5,520 nucleotides of DNA from Ilumatobacteraceae bacterium (GTDB lineage Bacteria; Actinomycetota; Acidimicrobiia; Acidimicrobiales; Ilumatobacteraceae), in the NCBI GenBank assembly GCA_025456105.1, contig JALOLG010000132.1, positions 1 to 5,520 of the forward strand. The letters run 5' to 3'. A program made the position numbers and the translations under genes. Below are positions 1-5,520 of this stretch, in pieces. Position 1 is the first letter of the stretch; each line of letters opens with the position of its first letter. The notes under the pieces are model-generated. The model ran no database searches, was not told the origin of the DNA, and saw only the letters and a list, made by a program, of their open reading frames with translations.

Positions 1-667
1 ACGGGGTGGATCGCCGGGCCCGAGAGCCCTCCCCCGCCGGCACCGAGCGCCGGCCGCTTGGTCCGCGCATCGATGGCCATGCCGAGGAGCGTGTTGATGA
101 GCGTCACCGCCTCGGCCCCCGCGTCGGCGACCGCTCCGGCCACGTCGACGATCCGGTCGGTGTTCGCGCTGAGCTTGGCCCACCGCGGGCGCAGGCACGC
201 CGCGGTGGCCCCGATCACCTCGGCCGAGAGCGCCGCGTCGTGCGCGAAGATGCCGCCGCGACCCTCGAGGTTCGGGCACGACAGGTTGACCTCCACGGCG
301 ACGACGCCGGGGGGCGCCTCGGCCAGCATCGCCGCCGCCCGGGCGTAGTCGTCGACGGTGCGCCCCCAGATGGAGGCCACCACTCGCGCGCCCGTGGCCA
401 GCAGGTCGGGCAGCACGTGCTCGAGCCAGTGCTCGACGCCGGGACCCTGCAGGCCGACGGCGTTGAGCATGCCGGCATCGACCGGGTGCAGCCGCGGCGC
501 CGGGTTGCCGGCCCAGGCGTAGGCCGCGAGCGACTTCGTGACCACCGCGCCCAGCCCTGCGAGGTCGAGGTAGGCCGCCAGCTCGGTGCCGTACCCGGCC
601 GTCCCCGACGCCGTCATCACCGGGTTGGGGAGCTCGACCGACCCCACCCGGACGCGCAGGTCGACGG

Positions 668-671
<4 letters not shown>
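1..671 (-). CDS. pyrD: Dihydroorotate dehydrogenase, class 1 (probably 1B), C-terminus cut by window edge
   Basis: This flavoenzyme oxidises dihydroorotate to orotate, the fourth step of UMP synthesis; class 1 members are cytosolic. I translated 671 down to base 1: about 224 residues are visible with no stop, so roughly the last quarter of a ~300-residue protein lies off the left edge. Visible motifs are [13 protein letters not shown] (residues 16-28), the FMN-region GAVVTKS (41-47), NAVGLQGPG (70-78), VNLSCPN (128-134), AKLSAN (165-170) and NTLLGMAID (193-201) followed by [10 protein letters not shown]. Cys132 in SCPN is the catalytic base position of class 1 enzymes; class 2 enzymes have Ser there. 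The NTLLGMAID...GGLSGPAI block resembles class 1B, the NAD-linked PyrD/PyrK type (family knowledge). The ATG at 671 overlaps the carB stop in ATGA, and no Shine-Dalgarno is visible upstream because the carB tandem repeat fills that space, so translation is probably coupled to carB. No pyrK lies between carB and pyrD. Confidence 0.95.
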
Positions 672-4050
<3,379 letters not shown>

Positions 4051-4051
<1 letters not shown>

Positions 4052-5145
4052 CAGCGGCTCCCTCCGGCCCGTGCCATCAGGTCGGCGAACCGGTCGAAGA
4101 GGTACGTGCTGTCGTGGGGCCCGGGGCCTGCCTCGGGATGGTGCTGCACGCCGAACGCCGGCGCGTCGAGCACCTCGATCCCCTCGCAGACGCCGTCGTT
4201 GAGGTTCACGTGCGTGAGGCGAGCGAGTGGCGCGACGCTGTCGGCGTCGACGGCGAAGTTGTGGTTCTGGCTGGTGATCTCGATCACGCCGGTGGTCAGA
4301 TCCTGCACCGGGTGGTTCCCGCCGTGGTGCCCGAACGGCAGCTTCACGGTGGTGCCGCCGAGCGCTCGGCCGAGCAGCTGGTGGCCGAGGCAGATGCCGA
4401 AGACCGGCACCCGGCCGAGCAGGTCGCGCACCGTGTCGACGGCGTACGGCACCATCGCCGGATCACCGGGGCCGTTCGAGAGGAACACCCCGTGGGGCGA
4501 TCGGGCCAGCACCTCGTCGGAGGTGGTCGACGCCGGCACCACCTCCACCCGTCCGAGCCGGGCGAGGTGCCGCAGGATCGTGCGCTTGATGCCGAAGTCG
4601 AGCGCGACGATGGTGCGATCGGGCGCACCGGTCGACGGTGCGACCACGTACGGCTCGGCCGTGGTGACGGTGGCGACCAGATCGACGCCGTCGGTGCCGG
4701 GCTCGGCCCGGGCCGCGACGAGGAGCTCGGCCTCGTCGTCGCCGATCGCGCCGGGCATCGCCCCGGTGTCGCGCACGAGCCGGGTCAGTCGGCGGGTGTC
4801 GACGCCGGTGATGCCGGCGACGCCGTGCCGCCGGAGGAACACCTCGAGCCCCTCCTCGGCGCGGTGGTTGCTGTGGCGCCGAGCGACCTCGCGCACGATC
4901 ACGCCGCGGCAGAACGGCCGTCGCGACTCGTCGTCGACGGCGTTCACCCCGTAGTTGCCGATGTGGACCGACGTGAAGGCGATCATCTGGCCCGCGTAGC
5001 TCGGGTCGGTGATCACCTCCTGGTAGCCCGACAGCACCGTGTTGAACACCACCTCGCCGGTCGCGGTCCCGTCGGCCCCCATCAGGTCGCCTTCGAAGAC
5101 GCTGCCGTCGGCGAGCACCAGCGCGCCCGGACGCCGCTCAGCCAC
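4051..5145 (-). CDS. carA: Carbamoyl-phosphate synthase small subunit (glutamine amidotransferase)
   Basis: CarA hydrolyses glutamine and passes the ammonia to CarB; the two form the cytosolic carbamoyl-phosphate synthase. With the start used here the protein is 364 residues, close to the family's ~360-390. The N-terminal CPSase_sm_chain domain (~6-135) holds [33 protein letters not shown] and [11 protein letters not shown]. The class I glutamine amidotransferase domain (~178-355) holds SNGPGDP (223-229), the nucleophile elbow GICLGHQ with Cys252, and [11 protein letters not shown] with His336 and Glu338, so the Cys-His-Glu triad is complete. I chose GTG at 5145 because AGGAGG (5157-5152) then has a six-base spacer; an in-frame GTG at 5151 would abut the Shine-Dalgarno and add two residues. 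The gap from the pyrC stop is 42 bases, and the stop codon shares one base with the carB start. No disruption is visible. Confidence 0.97.
4061..4065 (-). promoter_or_regulatory. Ribosome binding site of carB
   Basis: The coding strand reads GGAGGGAGCCGCTGATG. GGAGG ends nine bases before the carB ATG (4051-4049) and lies inside the last codons of carA. Together with the TGATG stop/start overlap, it indicates that carB has its own initiation signal as well as coupling to carA, which fits equal production of the two subunits. Confidence 0.75.
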
Positions 5146-5151
5146 GTCCAC

Positions 5152-5157
5152 CCTCCT
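5152..5157 (-). promoter_or_regulatory. Ribosome binding site of carA (decides the start)
   Basis: The coding strand reads AGAAGGAGGGTGGACGTG. AGGAGG is a full Shine-Dalgarno match with six bases to the GTG at 5145 and none to the GTG at 5151, which favours the inner start. It lies one base downstream of the 14-base palindrome at 5160-5173, allowing for the AGAAGG extension. Confidence 0.8.
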
Positions 5158-5159
5158 TC

Positions 5160-5173
5160 TGCATGATCATGCA
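5160..5173. repeat. Perfect 14-bp palindrome between pyrC and carA
   Basis: TGCATGATCATGCA is its own reverse complement. It lies in the short pyrC-carA gap, directly before the carA Shine-Dalgarno, and is 8/14 A+T in otherwise very GC-rich DNA. In RNA it could form TGCAT-GATC-ATGCA, a five-pair stem with a four-base loop; in DNA it could be a site for a dimeric protein. No function can be read from the sequence. I see no terminator signature, since there is no GC-rich stem or T-run. Confidence 0.6.
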
Positions 5174-5187
5174 CGCTACTGGATATC

Positions 5188-5520
5188 TCATCGGACGGCC
5201 GCCCCGTCGCGCACGACGACCGCACCGGCGAGGACCGTGTGGCGGACGCGGCCCCGCAGCGGCACGCCCACGTACGGGGTGTTGCGGCTCTTGCTGGCCA
5301 GGCGCCCGGGCACCACCTCCCACTCGACCGTCGGGTCGAGCACCGTGAGGTGGGCGGGTTCGCCGGGTGCGACGGGTCGACCGTGCCGGTCGGCCAGGCC
5401 GGCGATCGCAGCCGGCTTCCACGAGAGCGCTGCGATCACGTCGGCCAGGGGCATGTCGAGGTGCGCGAGGCACACGCCGAGGGCGGTCTCGAGCCCGAGC
5501 ATGCCGGGCGGTGCGTCGTC
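5188..5520 (-). CDS. pyrC: Dihydroorotase, C-terminal 110 residues (N-terminus beyond window)
   Basis: Dihydroorotase is a cytosolic zinc amidohydrolase that cyclises carbamoyl aspartate to dihydroorotate, the third step of UMP synthesis. Only the last 110 codons plus the stop (TGA at 5190-5188) are present; the frame is open to the right edge. The visible part starts DDAPPGMLGLETALGV, the conserved substrate-loop segment that follows the catalytic TDHAPH motif in class I (PyrC/AllB-type) dihydroorotases. It continues through a helix with WKPAAIAGL and ends in the C-terminal beta-sandwich, with GEPAHLTVLDP and KSRNTPYVGVPLRGRVRHTVLAGAVVV. The metal ligands (HxH, His, His, Asp) all lie outside the window, so activity cannot be judged. 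Position next to carA matches the common bacterial order pyrB-pyrC-carA-carB. An ATG at 5502 is internal (Met7 of the visible segment), not the start. Allantoinase is a less likely alternative given the operon. Confidence 0.93.
   Translation of the reverse strand, partial: DDAPPGMLGLETALGVCLAHLDMPLADVIAALSWKPAAIAGLADRHGRPVAPGEPAHLTVLDPTVEWEVVPGRLASKSRNTPYVGVPLRGRVRHTVLAGAVVVRDGAAVR

Noticed and set aside
5138..5170. A ten-codon open frame ([10 protein letters not shown]) overlapping the carA start, possibly a leader peptide.
   Set aside because: It has no Shine-Dalgarno of its own, no run of regulatory codons and no attenuator-like structure; it simply reads through the palindrome and the carA ribosome binding site.
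5174..5179. A TAGCGT hexamer in the pyrC-carA gap as a -10 box of an internal carA promoter.
   Set aside because: It fits the loose TAnnnT pattern, but no plausible -35 hexamer is visible at suitable spacing, so I cannot support a promoter.

Overview
The window is a tightly packed, single-strand stretch of a de novo pyrimidine (UMP) biosynthesis operon. All genes are on the minus strand. In transcription order (right to left) they are pyrC (dihydroorotase, C-terminal end only), carA (carbamoyl-phosphate synthase small subunit, complete), carB (large subunit, complete) and pyrD (dihydroorotate dehydrogenase, N-terminal ~224 residues only). The DNA is very GC-rich with strongly G/C-ending codons, and the protein sequences look actinobacterial. 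A roughly 11-13-residue segment in the second ATP-grasp half of CarB and the overall wording of the motifs suggest Acidimicrobiia, but that placement rests on recall and is tentative.

Layout: 5520-5188 is the pyrC end. A 42-base gap follows, holding a perfect 14-base palindrome and a strong Shine-Dalgarno for carA. carA runs 5145-4051 and shares one base with carB (TGATG junction). carB runs 4051-668 and overlaps pyrD by four bases (ATGA). pyrD runs from 671 off the left edge. No stretch above 300 bases lacks a gene. I see no RNA gene, mobile element, CRISPR array, terminator or convincing promoter; the operon promoter presumably lies further upstream, beyond the right edge.

How they work together: CarA releases ammonia from glutamine. 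CarB combines it with bicarbonate and two ATP to make carbamoyl phosphate. Aspartate transcarbamoylase (outside the window) makes carbamoyl aspartate, PyrC closes it to dihydroorotate, and PyrD oxidises that to orotate. The near-zero spacing and overlaps imply one mRNA with translational coupling.

I found no new biological system here; the core content is housekeeping metabolism. The one clearly unusual element is a 24-bp in-frame tandem repeat (671-776, about 4.4 copies). It adds a repetitive PASGDA(A/T)R tail to CarB, has atypical codons, can form a hairpin in each unit, and ends exactly on the pyrD start codon, where a ribosome binding site would be expected. The palindrome in front of carA is a weaker second point.
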